A DNA stretch of 34,409 nucleotides. Source: Nocardia miyunensis NBRC 108239 (GTDB taxonomy: Bacteria > Actinomycetota > Actinomycetes > Mycobacteriales > Mycobacteriaceae). Where the stretch lies: positions 1-34,409 of the forward strand of contig NZ_BDBQ01000123.1 of the NCBI RefSeq assembly GCF_001613065.1. The letters are read 5' to 3'. Under the pieces are notes generated by a model. The model did not search any database and was not told the origin of the DNA. It saw only the letters and a program-made list of their open reading frames with translations. Every line of letters starts with the position of its first letter. Positions within the stretch are counted from its first letter, which is position 1. The position numbers and the translations under genes are program-made. Below, piece by piece: positions 1-7,413 of this stretch.

Positions 1-1
1 C

Positions 2-1687
2 ACGGTCAAGGCTGTGCCGATCAGCCCGCAGGTGCGCGCCGTATTGGGTCTGGCCGACAACATCACCTCCCTCTCGCCGCCGGAGTTGATCCGGGCGATT
101 CTGCTCGCACCGGTGGATCTGCTGTGGAACGGCGGTATCGGCACGTATGTGAAAGCGTCGACCGAATCCAACGCCGATGTCGGGGACAAGGCCAACGACG
201 CGATCCGCGTCAACGCGAATGCCATGCGGGTCAAGGTGATCGGCGAGGGCGGCAATCTCGGCGCCACCGCGTTGGGCCGGATCGAGTTCTGCGCCAACGG
301 CGGCAAGATGAACACCGATGCGCTGGACAACTCCGCGGGCGTGGACTGCTCGGACCACGAGGTCAACATCAAGGTGCTGCTCGACGGCGTGGTGACCAGC
401 GGTGAGCTGCCCGCGGCCGACCGCAATCCGCTGCTGGCCTCGATGACCGACGACGTGTCCTCGATGGTGTTGGCGGACAACGTATCCCAGAACTTCCTGA
501 TGGGCATGTCCCGCACCGAGGCGCCGCGGATGCTGAATGTGCACATGCGCGTCATCGAGGATCTGGAGGAGCGCCGGGGATTGGACCGCGAACTCGAGGC
601 GCTGCCCTCGGACGCGGACATGAATCGGCGGGCCGAGGCCGGTACCGGTCTGACCTCGCCCGAACTGGCGAATCTCATGGCGCACGTGAAGCTTTCGCTC
701 AAGGCCGACCTGCTCGAGACCGATCTGCCCGACAGCCCGTTCTTCTCGGCGCGGCTGCCGGAGTACTTCCCGGTGCCGCTGCGCGAGCGGTTCGGTGCGG
801 CGATCAAGCGCCATCGGCTGCGCAGCGAAATCGTCACCACCATGGTCGTCAACGAGATGGTCGACCTGGGTGGCATCACCTACGCGCATCGGCTGAACGA
901 GGAGATCGGAGCGAGCGCCGGTGATTCGGCGCGGGCGTTCGCGGCGGCGAGCCAGATCTTCGGCCTGCACTCCATCTGGGAGCGTATCCGCACCTCGGAC
1001 ACTTCGGTCGCGGTCAAGGACGACCTCGAACTCGAGACCAAGCGCACCCTCGACCGGGCCTCGCGCTGGTTGCTGAGCAACCGGCCGCAGCCGATCGCGG
1101 TGGGGTCGGAGATTCATCGTTACAGCGAATCGGTGCGCGAGCTGGCGCCGCAGGTGCAGGGATGGTTGCGCGGTCACCACATCGACACCCTCGAGGCGCA
1201 GTCGACGAAGCTGATGGCCCGCGGTGTGCCGGAGGCCTTGGCCACCGAGGTGATCGGCCTGCTCAATCTGTTCCCGCTGCTGGACGTCATCGATATCGCC
1301 GACATCACCGAACGGGACGGCGCCGAGGTTGGCGCGCTGTACTACGCGCTCAACGAACACCTCAAGGTCGACTGGTTGCTGCAGGCGGTCAGCCACCTGG
1401 AACGCGGTGATCGCTGGCACGCCCTGGCCCGGCTCGCGCTGCGCGACGATATGTACTCCTCGTTGCGGTCGCTCACCCTGGACGTGCTCTCGGCCGGTGA
1501 TCCGGAGGAGACCGCCGAGGAGAAGATCGCCTACTGGGAGTCGAAGAACCAGGCCCGCCTGGGCCGCGCCCGCGCCGCCCTCGCGGAACTGTTCCAATCC
1601 GGCACCCACGACCTGGCCACCCTGTCGGTGGCAGCCCGCCAGGTCCGCAGCATGGTCAGCGGAGTCGGCGTACAGGCCGACCGCTGA
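2..1687 (+). CDS. gdh: NAD-specific glutamate dehydrogenase, large (GDH2/180-kDa) type, 3' part only
   Basis: The gene enters from the left edge in an open frame, so only about the last 560 residues are present; the family is usually around 1,600 residues. It oxidatively deaminates glutamate to 2-oxoglutarate with NAD in the cytoplasm. Visible blocks of the catalytic/C-terminal part are LLWNGGIGTYVKAS, the ANDAIRVNA segment and EGGNLGATALGR, followed by the helical C-terminal domain typical of this family. The gene ends with TGA at 1685-1687 and is followed by a strong hairpin. In mycobacteria, as I recall, the orthologue (Rv2476c) is followed by the same thioesterase and Rv2474c-type genes as here. 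The true start lies outside the window. Confidence 0.95.
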   Translation, partial: TVKAVPISPQVRAVLGLADNITSLSPPELIRAILLAPVDLLWNGGIGTYVKASTESNADVGDKANDAIRVNANAMRVKVIGEGGNLGATALGRIEFCANGGKMNTDALDNSAGVDCSDHEVNIKVLLDGVVTSGELPAADRNPLLASMTDDVSSMVLADNVSQNFLMGMSRTEAPRMLNVHMRVIEDLEERRGLDRELEALPSDADMNRRAEAGTGLTSPELANLMAHVKLSLKADLLETDLPDSPFFSARLPEYFPVPLRERFGAAIKRHRLRSEIVTTMVVNEMVDLGGITYAHRLNEEIGASAGDSARAFAAASQIFGLHSIWERIRTSDTSVAVKDDLELETKRTLDRASRWLLSNRPQPIAVGSEIHRYSESVRELAPQVQGWLRGHHIDTLEAQSTKLMARGVPEALATEVIGLLNLFPLLDVIDIADITERDGAEVGALYYALNEHLKVDWLLQAVSHLERGDRWHALARLALRDDMYSSLRSLTLDVLSAGDPEETAEEKIAYWESKNQARLGRARAALAELFQSGTHDLATLSVAARQVRSMVSGVGVQADR

Positions 1688-1693
1688 GCCGAA

Positions 1694-1726
1694 TCCTGCC
1701 GGTCCTCGCTCAGGGGACCGGCAGGA
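1694..1726 (+). terminator. Hairpin terminator after gdh
   Basis: A perfect 12-bp stem (TCCTGCCGGTCC, 1694-1705; complement 1715-1726) with a 9-base loop starts seven bases after the gdh stop codon. There is no clear T-run, which is common for actinobacterial terminators. Confidence 0.7.
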
Positions 1727-1904
1727 CGGGGTGGTACCGGTGGGGCTCTGTGGAGGTCCGGTCCCGCTGTGGTCGGGGGTGCGCGGCATACTGGATAGCC
1801 GATTCGGTTCGTGCGCGGTGTGGCGGTGGGCCGGACGGGCCCAGGTGCTCATCAGGTGCGGCCGTCTGCGATCAGTGGGGCGGCCATCGATCGGGAGGTA
1901 TCGC

Positions 1905-2342
1905 GTGACAAGTGTCGATTCGCCGGACAGCGAGCGGCGTTTCCACACCAAGGTCGAGGTCCGTTGGTCCGATATGGATGTGTTCCAGCACATCAACCAT
2001 GCCCGGATGGTGACGTTGCTGGAGGAGGCGCGGATTCCGTGGCTGTTCGAGGACGACCGGCCCACCAAGGGGTTGCGCGCCGGGTGCGTCCTGGCCGATC
2101 TGCATGTGCAGTACAAGGGGCAACTCCGTCACGAGGACACCCCGCTGGATGTGTCGATGTGGATCGAGCGGCTGCGGGCGGTGGACTTCACCATCGGTTA
2201 CGAGGTGCGGCCCGCCGGTGCGGCGTCCGATTCCCCGGCCTCGGTGATCGCTACCACCCAGATGGCCGCCTTCGATATCGACACCCAGCGTCTGCGTCGC
2301 CTGACCGCGGCCGAACGCGATTACCTATCCCTGTGGAAGTGA
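1905..2342 (+). CDS. Acyl-CoA thioesterase, hotdog fold (4HBT type)
   Basis: This 145-residue protein has the short single-hotdog layout of 4-hydroxybenzoyl-CoA thioesterase-like enzymes. The hallmark is the RWSDMDVFQHINHARM segment near residues 18-33, with the conserved Asp of the WSDMD turn followed by the HINH loop and the LLEEAR helix. It should hydrolyse acyl-CoA thioesters in the cytoplasm; the substrate cannot be read from sequence. The GTG start at 1905 is preceded by GGGAGG at 1893-1898; the frame stays open upstream, but that part is antisense-like and overlaps gdh. It lies ten bases from the next gene, so the two are probably co-transcribed. It corresponds, from memory, to Rv2475c. 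Confidence 0.88.
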   Translation: MTSVDSPDSERRFHTKVEVRWSDMDVFQHINHARMVTLLEEARIPWLFEDDRPTKGLRAGCVLADLHVQYKGQLRHEDTPLDVSMWIERLRAVDFTIGYEVRPAGAASDSPASVIATTQMAAFDIDTQRLRRLTAAERDYLSLWK

Positions 2343-2352
2343 TGACACGGCG

Positions 2353-3024
2353 ATGATGCCCGGACAGGGGACGCTGCTGGTCCCCGATCCCGCCGAACGC
2401 GAGAATCTCGCTACCTTCGTCGGCCGCGCGGTGCGCCTGGACCCGGCCGCGGTGATCCGGCTGCGCCGCCGTGGTGACCGGTACATCTCCGCTTGGGCGG
2501 CAACGAGTTTCGAGGTGCTGGCGGTGCGCACGGTGGTCGGGGAACTCGGCGTCGACGATGTCACCGCCGGTGGTGACGTCCTGCTCTCGGGCCTGCGCGC
2601 GCCCGCGCCGGACGGCCGGATCGATCTCGGATTCGCCATGGACTCGGCCTGGCGGACCGCGCTGCCGCCGGTGACAGGGTTCAGCCACATCGACGACATT
2701 CCGGCTCGTTCGCTGGTCGAACTGGCCGAGCGCGGCGTGGAATTGGCCGCCGAACACGGCAGCGGCCACGGTCCGCCCGCCTCGCTGCTGGAGCAGACCG
2801 TACTCACCGTCACCGGTGCAGGCGATCGGGCCGAGGTCCCGATGCGGGTCGTATTCGCCCTGACCGCAATGGATTTCATACCGCACGCGGGCGAACGTCC
2901 CGATGCGCGCCGGATCGCGCCCGGTGAGATCGTCCGGGTCCGCGCCAGCCGCACCTGGCTGCGCCTGGACGCCCGGTACGGTTCGGTCGCCCGCCGTCGC
3001 GGGCCCGCCCTGTTAGCCCGCTGA
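2353..3024 (+). CDS. Conserved actinobacterial protein of unknown function (Rv2474c-like)
   Basis: A 223-residue soluble protein without signal peptide or membrane segments. It opens with LLVPDPAERENLATFVGRAVRLDP and has an Ala/Val-rich middle and a basic C-terminus. I recognise it by position and general appearance as the protein that follows gdh and the thioesterase in mycobacteria, but no catalytic motif is visible and I assign no function. Two consecutive ATG codons (2353 and 2356) can serve as the start. The ten-base gap after the thioesterase stop suggests one transcript. It converges on the PAP2 gene, with a short hairpin between them. Confidence 0.8.
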   Translation: MMPGQGTLLVPDPAERENLATFVGRAVRLDPAAVIRLRRRGDRYISAWAATSFEVLAVRTVVGELGVDDVTAGGDVLLSGLRAPAPDGRIDLGFAMDSAWRTALPPVTGFSHIDDIPARSLVELAERGVELAAEHGSGHGPPASLLEQTVLTVTGAGDRAEVPMRVVFALTAMDFIPHAGERPDARRIAPGEIVRVRASRTWLRLDARYGSVARRRGPALLAR

Positions 3025-3048
3025 TCCGCGCGGGGTGACCGCGGGATC
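3023..3048. terminator. Short hairpin between convergent genes
   Basis: GATCCGCG at 3023-3030 pairs with CGCGGGATC at 3040-3048 with one bulged C. It sits in the 32-base gap between two convergent stop codons and could serve both directions. Confidence 0.4.
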
Positions 3049-3056
3049 CTCGCGGG

Positions 3057-3686
3057 CTACCCGCGTGCGGGAGCCGCGGCGGTCAGCACGGGACGCAGGG
3101 GCCCGCTCGACAATTTGGTCACCAGGGGAGTGGCGGTGCGCCGCAACAGCATTGTGGCGAGGTAGCCGATGACGACGCCCACGACGGCGCCCGCGAGGAC
3201 GTCGTGCGGGTAGTGCGCGCCCACGTAGACCCGGGAGACGCCCATGACCGCCGCCGCGACGAATGCCCAGATGCCCAGCCTCCGGCTGACCGCCAGCAGT
3301 GCCACCGCCATCGCGAAGACCACGACGGTGTGATTGCTGGGAAAGGAATAGTCGTTGGGCGCCGCGCATTTCTCCAGCAGGAACGCGGTGGGGAATCGAA
3401 GGCAGGGTCGTCGCTCCGAGATGATCTGCTTGACCCCGTCGTTGACGATGTAGGTGATGATCGCGACGAACGGAACCGCCAGCGCCGCGGCCATCGTCGA
3501 GGCGTCGCGTCGGCGAGCGAACCACCAGGCGATGACCATGAACACCACGAACAACCCGACTCCGACTCCGCTGTACACGGTCATCGGCGTATTCAGCCCG
3601 GGGGTGTCCTTGGCGAACCGGGTCATGTCGACGTACCAGGACCCATCGATGTTCGATGCGTCCAAGCTCAGGATGTCGCTGGTCAT
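3057..3686 (-). CDS. PAP2 superfamily phosphatase, integral membrane
   Basis: This 209-residue membrane protein carries the three phosphatase motifs of the PAP2 superfamily in order: KQIISERRP (KX6RP, motif 1), SFPSNHTV (PSGH-like, motif 2 with the acid His) and SRVYVGAHYPHD (SRX5HXXXD, motif 3 with the nucleophilic His). These sit between about five or six hydrophobic segments. Such enzymes remove phosphate from lipid phosphates or undecaprenyl diphosphate at the membrane; the substrate here is unknown. The ATG at 3686 is chosen because GAGGA lies just upstream on the minus strand; longer upstream frames are low complexity. It stands alone, convergent with the preceding gene. Confidence 0.88.
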   Translation of the reverse strand: MTSDILSLDASNIDGSWYVDMTRFAKDTPGLNTPMTVYSGVGVGLFVVFMVIAWWFARRRDASTMAAALAVPFVAIITYIVNDGVKQIISERRPCLRFPTAFLLEKCAAPNDYSFPSNHTVVVFAMAVALLAVSRRLGIWAFVAAAVMGVSRVYVGAHYPHDVLAGAVVGVVIGYLATMLLRRTATPLVTKLSSGPLRPVLTAAAPARG

Positions 3687-3916
3687 ATCCTCGTTTTCTT
3701 GGTCGAGGCGTGGGCGGGTCGCCGCCCGCACCGTGTTCGCGCAGATCATCCAGACTCGCACACGCCAACTGAGAGATTGCTGAGCTCGAGGCCGCGAGCA
3801 CCGGCGACGATGTCGGCGGGAGGGCGCTGCGGTGTGTCGGCAACGGCCCGATTGCGTTGCGGTGCAGCCGTTTTCGCGCGTGCGGAGCCCGTGGCAGGAT
3901 GGGTGCTGGACCGTGC

Positions 3917-4231
3917 TCAGGCGACTCCGGCCAGGCGCAGTAGCGCCGTGGTGGCCGCGGCGGCGAGGGCGACCACGACCAGCGGGGCCTTGCGCCAGGC
4001 GAGGACGGCCGCGACCAGCACGCCCGCGGGGAGCGCGAATCGGGCTCGATGGTCGGCCGGTACGAGGGTGGTGACCGCCAGTGCGGTGAGGAGCACGACC
4101 GAGCCGATCTCCAGAAGCTGGGCGATACGCGGCGGGAACGTCAGGCGGCGGCGCAGGACCGGTCCGGCGAATCGGAAGCCGAAGGTGCCGACGGCGAGGC
4201 AGGCGGCTCCGGCGATCAGTGCGATGGTCAT
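3917..4231 (-). CDS. azlD: AzlD family membrane protein, small subunit of an amino-acid exporter
   Basis: A 104-residue protein with four hydrophobic segments and the AzlD pattern (TIALIAGAACLAVGTFGFR at the start, then an arginine-rich loop and two further helices). AzlC/AzlD pairs form exporters for branched-chain amino acids and analogues. The start ATG overlaps the azlC stop codon as ATGA (4228-4231), so the two are translationally coupled. Together with azlC it is divergent from an XRE-cupin regulator. Substrate specificity cannot be determined here. Confidence 0.85.
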   Translation of the reverse strand: MTIALIAGAACLAVGTFGFRFAGPVLRRRLTFPPRIAQLLEIGSVVLLTALAVTTLVPADHRARFALPAGVLVAAVLAWRKAPLVVVALAAAATTALLRLAGVA

Positions 4232-5079
4232 GTCGCCGTAATCCGTTCCGTATTCGACGGGCCGGCTGTTGCGCTGGGCGGGTGGTTTGTCGCGCTGGAC
4301 GAGCCGGCCGTCGCGTTCGACGGGCTGGCTGTCGACTGTAGGAGGTCGATATGCGATGTGGTCGGCATCGTCGCGGTCGCACTACTGCGGCGGGCGCGGA
4401 TTCTGCCGATCATCGGTCCTGCGGCCAGCGCGAGGAACGCTGCGGGTAGGGCCAGCAGCACCGGGATGCCGGCGGGCAGGAACATGGCGGCAATGGCGGC
4501 CGTCACGGCTCCGGCCAGCGCCGCGCGCCGGGTCCCCCGCTGCCGCAGAGCGGGTAGCGCCAGGGTGATGAGAACCGCGGGAAAGACCGCGTCCAGCCCG
4601 AATTCGTCCGGATTCGGGACCGCGGCGCCGAGGCCGACGCCGAGCAGCGCGCCCAGCGGCCACGCCAGCAGGACGCCCAGCCCGCACAGCCAGTACGAGG
4701 CGCGACTGCGTTCCCGGTCGGATTCGCCGAGCGCCATCGCGACCGATTCGTCGTTCATCACGTGCGTGCCGAGCAGCCGACGCCAGCCGGTGCCGAGCAC
4801 ATCCGGCAGGGCCAGCCCGTACGGCAGATGCCGGGCATTGACCAGCAGTCCGGCGAGCACCGCAGCGATCGGGCCGCCACCTGCGGCGATGATGCCGACG
4901 AAGAGGAATTCGGCACCACCGGCCAGCACCAGCACACTGAGTACGATCGGCAGCCAGGCGGGCAGCCCGGAGGTGATCGCCGTGGCCCCGTAGGACACGC
5001 CGATCACGCAGACGGCCAGGCAGACCGCTGCGATACCGGTGAGATCACCCCGAGTCAGTGTTCGTTGTATCGAACGCAC
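4228..5079 (-). CDS. azlC: AzlC family membrane protein, large subunit of an amino-acid exporter
   Basis: About 283 residues if the GTG at 5079 is used. The body has the AzlC pattern: GVSYGATAITSGLPAWLPI, LAGGAEFLFVGI, then NARHLPYGLALPDVL and several later helices. It should form a membrane complex with AzlD, which overlaps it by four bases. An in-frame ATG at 5118 is an alternative start (296 residues), but a TTGACG/TATAGA pair (5115-5110 and 5089-5084, minus strand) would place transcription start near 5077-5080 and favour a near-leaderless GTG 5079. The last 50 or so residues are odd: a low-complexity Ser/Thr/Ala/Pro tail after the GRIRARR end of the normal protein, encoded by imperfect 21-bp repeats. 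Confidence 0.82.
   Translation of the reverse strand: MRSIQRTLTRGDLTGIAAVCLAVCVIGVSYGATAITSGLPAWLPIVLSVLVLAGGAEFLFVGIIAAGGGPIAAVLAGLLVNARHLPYGLALPDVLGTGWRRLLGTHVMNDESVAMALGESDRERSRASYWLCGLGVLLAWPLGALLGVGLGAAVPNPDEFGLDAVFPAVLITLALPALRQRGTRRAALAGAVTAAIAAMFLPAGIPVLLALPAAFLALAAGPMIGRIRARRSSATATMPTTSHIDLLQSTASPSNATAGSSSATNHPPSATAGPSNTERITAT
4253..4336. repeat. Imperfect 21-bp repeats in the azlC 3' end
   Basis: Three related 21-base units are visible: 4253-4273, 4295-4315 and 4316-4336, the last two in direct tandem. All share a core close to CGACGGGCCGGCTGTCGCG. They encode the Ser/Thr/Ala-rich tail of AzlC on the minus strand. Confidence 0.6.
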
Positions 5080-5118
5080 GGCTTCTATAGTGAACGGGCT
5101 GCCATGGTTCGTCAACAT
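5061..5118. promoter_or_regulatory. Divergent azlC / XRE-cupin control region
   Basis: The hexamer region TCTATAGT (5084-5091) can act as a -10 on both strands: TATAGT (plus, with TTGTAT at 5065-5070) for the regulator and TATAGA (minus, with TTGACG at 5115-5110) for azlC, though the spacings are 15 and 20 bases, away from the ideal 17. A palindrome-like element TTCG-N6-CGAA lies at 5061-5074 and could be the operator of the divergent XRE-cupin regulator. This is inferred from sequence only. Confidence 0.4.
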
Positions 5119-5155
5119 CGCTCCGGGCACACCCCATGTACCCTCTGGAATCACG

Positions 5156-5728
5156 ATGACCGAGCAGGACATGATCCCCGAATCGACCCCGCAGCAGGCG
5201 ATCGCGGCCGGGCTGCGACGCGAGCGTGCCCGGTCGGGGCTCTCGCTCACCGAGGTGGCCCGGCGGGCCGGGATCGCGAAATCGACTCTCTCGCAACTGG
5301 AATCGGGTTCGGGCAATCCGAGTATCGAAACCCTGTGGGCGCTGTGCACCGCCCTGGGCATCCCGTTCTCGAGTCTGCTGGACCCGCCGCAGCCGCAGGT
5401 GCGGGTGATCCGCGCCGGAGAGGGCCCGGAGGTGGCGTCCTCGACATCGCGCTACCGGGCCACCCTGCTGGCCGCCTCGCCGCCCAATGTGCGCCGCGAC
5501 CTTTTCCGCATCACCGCCGAACCCGGACATCCGCGCGATTCGGACCCGCACCTGCACGGCATCGTGGAACACGTCCTGCTGGCCGCGGGCCGCGCCATGG
5601 TCGGCCCCGCCGAGGACCCCGCCGAACTGCATCCCGGCGACTACATCTGCTACCCCGGTGACCGTCCGCACGTCTTCGAAGCCCTCGAACCCGGCACCTG
5701 GGGAATGCTCGCCAGCGACTACACCTGA
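5156..5728 (+). CDS. XRE family regulator with C-terminal cupin domain
   Basis: A 190-residue cytoplasmic regulator. Residues about 16-70 form an XRE helix-turn-helix (LRRERARSGLSLTEVARRAG, then AKSTLSQLESG and NPSIETLWALCTALGI). The C-terminal half is a cupin barrel (HLHGIVEHVLLAAGRAMVG, then ELHPGDYICYPGDRPHVFEA), the place where such proteins bind a small ligand. The ATG at 5156 is chosen because the HTH then starts at a normal distance and the upstream frame overlaps azlC. Being divergent from azlCD, it most likely controls that exporter in response to an amino acid or related compound. It converges on the HNH gene with only 12 bases between stops. Confidence 0.9.
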   Translation: MTEQDMIPESTPQQAIAAGLRRERARSGLSLTEVARRAGIAKSTLSQLESGSGNPSIETLWALCTALGIPFSSLLDPPQPQVRVIRAGEGPEVASSTSRYRATLLAASPPNVRRDLFRITAEPGHPRDSDPHLHGIVEHVLLAAGRAMVGPAEDPAELHPGDYICYPGDRPHVFEALEPGTWGMLASDYT

Positions 5729-5740
5729 GCCGCCCGGTGA

Positions 5741-6457
5741 CTACGCGGCGCCCTCGCCGAGATACTGCAACCACACCGGATCCAGGTCGGCGGTGGTCGA
5801 GAGCAAGCGCCAGTGCGGGCCCTTCGGGGCGACCATCGGATGATGCAGCGTCCAACCCAGTTCGCTGAGCAGTTTGTCGGCCTTGCGGTGGTTGCAGGGT
5901 GCGCAGGATGCGACGCAGTTCTCCCACGAGTGCGCACCGCCCCGGCTGCGCGGGATCACGTGGTCGATGGTCTCCGCTTTGCTGCCACAGTAGGCGCAGC
6001 GATATCGGTCGCGGTGCATCAGGGCCGCGCGGGTCAGCGGAACTCGCGCGCGGTAGGGAACGCGGACGTAATTGCGAAGTCGGATCACCGAGGGCAGCGC
6101 GATCGACGCACCGGCCGAATGGACGACCGTGCCCTCGTCGTTGTGGTGGACGGCGTCGGCCTTGTCGCAGATCAGCAGCACGATGGCGCGACGTGCGGAC
6201 AGGGCGGTCAGCGGCTCGTAGGTGGCGTTCAGAAGCAGCACCCGGCGCTTGCGCCATGCGGCCTGCGGTGGATTCTCCAGATTGCGATACACCGGGGTGT
6301 CGCAGGGAGAGTGATCAGAATGGTCACGATCGGAATGGGAATGTTCGGACACGATCTGCAGCGGAGAGGCCCCCGACCCACGATTGTGGACGTCGGCGGG
6401 CTGGAGTTGTCGATGCGCTCTGGCCTCCTGGGACCGCGCGCCGTGCCGCTGCTTCAT
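5741..6457 (-). CDS. HNH endonuclease family protein (Rv2469c-like)
   Basis: With the ATG at 6457 the protein has 238 residues. The HNH domain occupies roughly residues 148-200: zinc-binding CxxC at C154/C157, the DH pair at 165-166, N180, a second CxxC at C185/C188 and H190 (CNHRKADK). The middle part (LLNATYEPLTALSARRAIVLL) is typical of the actinobacterial and cyanobacterial members of this HNH group. The His/Ser/Asp-rich N-terminal 60 residues look disordered. The family is widespread and chromosomal, and its natural role is not known to me; nuclease activity is inferred from the intact motif. It is divergent from glbO, as I recall for the mycobacterial orthologue. The start is uncertain since no good ribosome binding site is visible. 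Confidence 0.87.
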   Translation of the reverse strand: MKQRHGARSQEARAHRQLQPADVHNRGSGASPLQIVSEHSHSDRDHSDHSPCDTPVYRNLENPPQAAWRKRRVLLLNATYEPLTALSARRAIVLLICDKADAVHHNDEGTVVHSAGASIALPSVIRLRNYVRVPYRARVPLTRAALMHRDRYRCAYCGSKAETIDHVIPRSRGGAHSWENCVASCAPCNHRKADKLLSELGWTLHHPMVAPKGPHWRLLSTTADLDPVWLQYLGEGAA

Positions 6458-6839
6458 GAGGACCCCGAATTCGTTAGTCCGGTTCGTATGGTATCTGGGC
6501 AGACACTGCCACCCAGTTGACCACGGAACTCGTACCAATGCACGAGTATTTCCCACATTGTCGGGCACGTTCGGATGAACAGCACGTGATCGGCGGTGAT
6601 CGCGGACGGGTTCCGCACGTGTGCCCGTGCGGGCGGCATCGCGTTCCGCGCTCGACCGGCCGGTTCGCATCCGGCGACTATGCTGCGGGTACGGCGGGCT
6701 GTCCGGCCGGGAGGGACGGCGTGCGGCCTCGGGGATGTCCGGTGGCCGCGGACGAGGCGACGAAGGAGCGAGTAGGTGGCCGGTGAACGACGAGCCGCGG
6801 GTAGCCGCGAGCACGCCGGACGGAGCGAGGCGGTCGCGC
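6458..6839. promoter_or_regulatory. Divergent intergenic region between HNH gene and glbO
   Basis: No convincing coding sequence. It must hold the promoters of both neighbours. A nested palindrome lies at 6495-6516 (CTGG/CCAG outside GGCAG-ACA-CTGCC), about 40 bases upstream of the HNH start. For glbO, TATGCT at 6679-6684 is a possible -10. An alternative in-frame GTG start for glbO is at 6783, with AAGGAG at 6763-6768. Confidence 0.4.
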
Positions 6840-7277
6840 ATGGCTGAGCGTTCGGGTGCGGGGGCCGCGAACTCCCCGGGGCAGGCGACCGATCCGGCGA
6901 CGTTCTACGAGGCGGTCGGCGGCGCGGAGACCTTCGGACGGCTCGTCGCGACGTTCTATCGCGAGGTGGCCGCCGACGAGGTGCTGCGTCCGCTGTATCC
7001 GGAACAGGATCTCCGGCCCGCCGAGCGCCGCCTGCGGATGTTCCTCGAACAGTACTGGGGCGGTCCGCGCACCTACTCCGACGAGCGCGGGCATCCGCGA
7101 CTGCGCATGCGGCACATGCCGTTTCGAATCGGCCCGATCGAACGCGATGCGTGGCTGCGCTGTATGCGCATCGCCGTCGACGAGATCGGATCCGACGTCA
7201 TGGACGACGAGCACCGCCGCGCACTGCTGGATTACCTGGAGATGGCGGCGAATTCGCTGGTCAATTCGCCTTTCTGA
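6840..7277 (+). CDS. glbO: Group II truncated haemoglobin, trHbO
   Basis: A 145-residue protein whose last 125 residues closely follow mycobacterial truncated haemoglobin O. Key haem-pocket residues are present: Tyr B10 (Y40), Tyr CD1 (Y53), proximal His F8 (H92) and Trp G8 (W105), with the signature blocks RMFLEQYWGGPRTYS and ERDAWLRCM. It binds haem and oxygen and, from work on M. tuberculosis, associates with membranes and is linked to respiration. The ATG at 6840 is chosen, as it leaves a short N-terminal extension; a GTG at 6783 would add 19 residues. It is followed by the alpha-glucosidase, as in mycobacteria. Confidence 0.93.
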   Translation: MAERSGAGAANSPGQATDPATFYEAVGGAETFGRLVATFYREVAADEVLRPLYPEQDLRPAERRLRMFLEQYWGGPRTYSDERGHPRLRMRHMPFRIGPIERDAWLRCMRIAVDEIGSDVMDDEHRRALLDYLEMAANSLVNSPF

Positions 7278-7413
7278 AGGTTGTGACACAAAACCTGGTG
7301 CAACCCAGAGCTTTTCCGGACAAGAGGCATCGGGTGCTGATCATTAGCCAAATGTCACCAACACTGCGTAGTTGCCGCACCTTCGCCGGAAACCTTTGGC
7401 ACTATTGGGTGTC

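Noticed and set aside
1329..1904. Upstream extension of the thioesterase frame
   Set aside because: It overlaps gdh in another frame and reads as arginine/proline-rich nonsense; GTG 1905 has a ribosome binding site and gives the normal hotdog protein.
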